The notes beneath the pieces are model-generated. The model saw only the letters and a list, made by a program, of their open reading frames with translations. It searched no databases and was not told the origin of the DNA. Source: Fibrivirga algicola (lineage in GTDB: Bacteria > Bacteroidota > Bacteroidia > Cytophagales > Spirosomataceae). Taken from it: a stretch of 64,000 nucleotides of DNA. The position numbers and the translations under genes were made by a program. The stretch is from assembly GCF_011742925.1 (NCBI RefSeq), contig NZ_WAEL01000001.1:868001-932000 (forward strand). The letters run 5' to 3'. The stretch's first letter is position 1. Each line of letters starts with the position of its first letter. This document shows, in pieces, positions 62,747 to 64,000 of this stretch.

Positions 62747-64000
62747 ATGACTACTCAAACGCCAACGCTCGAATCGACGACATCACCTACTGATCAGACG
62801 TACTACGTCATCGATTTCGACAGTACCTTCACGAAAGTAGAGGCGCTGGATATTCTCGGCGAAATCTCACTGGCTGGCCGTCCCGACCGTGACGATGTGC
62901 TCGATCAGATTAAAACGATCACCGACCGGGGTATGTCGGGCGAACTGTCGCTGGCGCAGTCGATTCAGATGCGGCTGAAACTGCTGAATGCGCACCGCGA
63001 TCAGCTTCCAGCCCTTGTTGAGCGCCTGTCGACGATGGTGTCTGACTCGTTCCAGCGTAACCAGGCGTTTTTGACCAGCCATGCCGATCAGATCTTTATC
63101 GTGTCGAGCGGCTTCAAAGAGTTCATCGTACCCATTGTAACGGCACTCGGCATCAAGGCGGAGAACGTGTACGCCAACACCTTCGAGTTTGACCAGGACG
63201 GCCGGATCGTTGGCTGTGATGATAACAATCCACTCTCGCAGGATCGGGGTAAAGTGAAGCTGATTAAAGAACTGAATTTCGACGGTGATGTCTACGTCAT
63301 TGGCGATGGCTATACCGACTACGAGATTCGGGAATCGGGGCTGGCCAACCGCTTTTATGCCTTCACCGAAAACGTGTCGCGGCCTAAAGTGGTAGCCAAA
63401 GCCGACCACATTGCCGCCTCGTTGGACGAATTTTTATTCGATAATAAATTGAGTCGTAGCCAATCGTACCCCAAGAGCCGCATTAAAGTACTGCTGCTCG
63501 AAAACGTGCACCCCGTTGCCGTTAGCCTGCTCGAAAAAGAAGGGTTCAGCCTCGATATCCGGAAAGGCGCGCTCGACGAAGACGAACTGATCGAAGCGTT
63601 GCAAGGCGTTCATATCCTCGGCATTCGCTCGAAGACGAACGTGACCCGTCGGGTTCTGGAGAATTCACCCAAGCTGATGACTATTGGCGCTTTCTGTATT
63701 GGTACTAACCAGATCGATCTGGAAGCGGCCACCGAGAAAGGCGTTGCTGTGTTCAACGCACCCTACAGCAATACCCGGTCAGTAGTGGAACTGGCCGTTG
63801 GCGAGATGATTATGCTGATTCGGGGCATCGTGCCGAAGAGCAATAAGATGCACGCGGGTGTCTGGGACAAATCGGCGGTAAACAGCTTCGAGGTACGTGG
63901 TAAAAAACTTGGTTTGGTTGGCTACGGCAACATCGGTACCCAACTGTCGGTGGTAGCTGAGGCGCTGGGCATGGAAGTGTATTTCTACGACGGTGTTGAC
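62747..64000 (+). CDS. SerB-SerA fusion: phosphoserine phosphatase-like HAD plus 3-phosphoglycerate dehydrogenase (partial, runs off window)
   Basis: Open from ATG 62747 to the right edge (418 codons). Residues about 18-240 are a HAD phosphatase of the SerB type: DFDST at 23-27 (nucleophile Asp and acid Asp), VSSGF near 122-126, the RGKVK Lys near 165 and GDGYTDYE near 185-192. From about residue 243 (RIKVLLLENVHPVAV) a D-2-hydroxyacid dehydrogenase starts, with NAD-binding GYGNIG near 391; the SNTRSVVELAVGEMI segment near 342 is SerA-like. One chain would thus hold the first and last steps of serine synthesis, with SerC separate. The C-terminal ACT domain, if any, is outside the window. Confidence 0.92.
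   Translation, partial: MTTQTPTLESTTSPTDQTYYVIDFDSTFTKVEALDILGEISLAGRPDRDDVLDQIKTITDRGMSGELSLAQSIQMRLKLLNAHRDQLPALVERLSTMVSDSFQRNQAFLTSHADQIFIVSSGFKEFIVPIVTALGIKAENVYANTFEFDQDGRIVGCDDNNPLSQDRGKVKLIKELNFDGDVYVIGDGYTDYEIRESGLANRFYAFTENVSRPKVVAKADHIAASLDEFLFDNKLSRSQSYPKSRIKVLLLENVHPVAVSLLEKEGFSLDIRKGALDEDELIEALQGVHILGIRSKTNVTRRVLENSPKLMTIGAFCIGTNQIDLEAATEKGVAVFNAPYSNTRSVVELAVGEMIMLIRGIVPKSNKMHAGVWDKSAVNSFEVRGKKLGLVGYGNIGTQLSVVAEALGMEVYFYDGVD

Noticed and set aside
62867-63409. 180-residue minus-strand frame within the SerB-SerA gene
   Set aside because: Shadow; the plus strand holds complete HAD motifs over the same bases.

Overview
The window looks like a piece of chromosome from a Bacteroidota member, most likely order Cytophagales and close to Spirosoma. 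The reasons are the gene families (SdrD B-like surface protein, GWxTD lipoprotein, YiaA/B protein, CheB/CheR tied to hybrid kinases, a SerB-SerA fusion), many promoters of the Bacteroidota type (TTTG, about 19 bases, TAnnTTTG), weak Shine-Dalgarno sites and moderate GC. I see no phage, integrase, transposase, CRISPR array or rRNA. This is mostly housekeeping chromosome; the unexplained structure is in the gaps between genes.

Layout. 1-5.2 kb: epoxide-hydrolase-like protein, FAD dehydrogenase, YiaA/B protein, glutaryl-CoA-dehydrogenase-like enzyme, membrane acyltransferase. 5.4-9.9 kb: nagB, moaC-mobA, CNNM/CorC-type membrane protein, Nudix enzyme, RidA. 10-16.4 kb: prmC, MoxR ATPase, GNAT/FemAB-like protein, large SdrD-type secreted protein, Ppx/GppA. 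16.6-20.4 kb: metH. 20.5-25.9 kb: an unknown coiled-coil/lipoprotein pair, a LuxR-type response regulator, a carotenoid desaturase coupled to a lipoprotein, an LEA14-like lipoprotein. 26.2-35.5 kb: clpB, rlmB, GWxTD lipoprotein, ygiQ, methyltransferase. 35.6-44.6 kb: polysaccharide deacetylase, glycosyltransferase, ferritin-like DUF892 protein, purA, fur-type regulator, rel/spoT, GH76. 44.6-50.6 kb: tRNA-Leu, tig, XRE regulator, clpP, metX, metY and its SAM riboswitch. 50.7-54.1 kb: rhomboid protease, NlpC/P60 hydrolase, GH30. 54.1-61.2 kb: a five-gene signalling operon (two hybrid kinases, receiver, CheR, CheB). 61.6-64 kb: YheT-like hydrolase and the 5' part of a SerB-SerA fusion.

Together, metH, metX and metY cover methionine synthesis (metY-metX under a SAM riboswitch). 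clpB, tig and clpP cover protein quality control, and Rel, PurA and Ppx touch nucleotide/phosphate stress metabolism.

The most unusual signals are: (1) an octamer GGTACGTT, which I count at least 34 times on the two strands against about 2 expected by chance, in several codon frames and in gaps; (2) a class of intergenic hairpins whose arms are built from degenerate short words of fixed period (6, 7, 8 or about 10 bases), at several unrelated gene borders; (3) a 28-base palindrome holding both stop codons of a convergent gene pair, centred on two overlapping copies of the octamer core; (4) three TTGAC words spaced exactly 11 bases apart before a response regulator.
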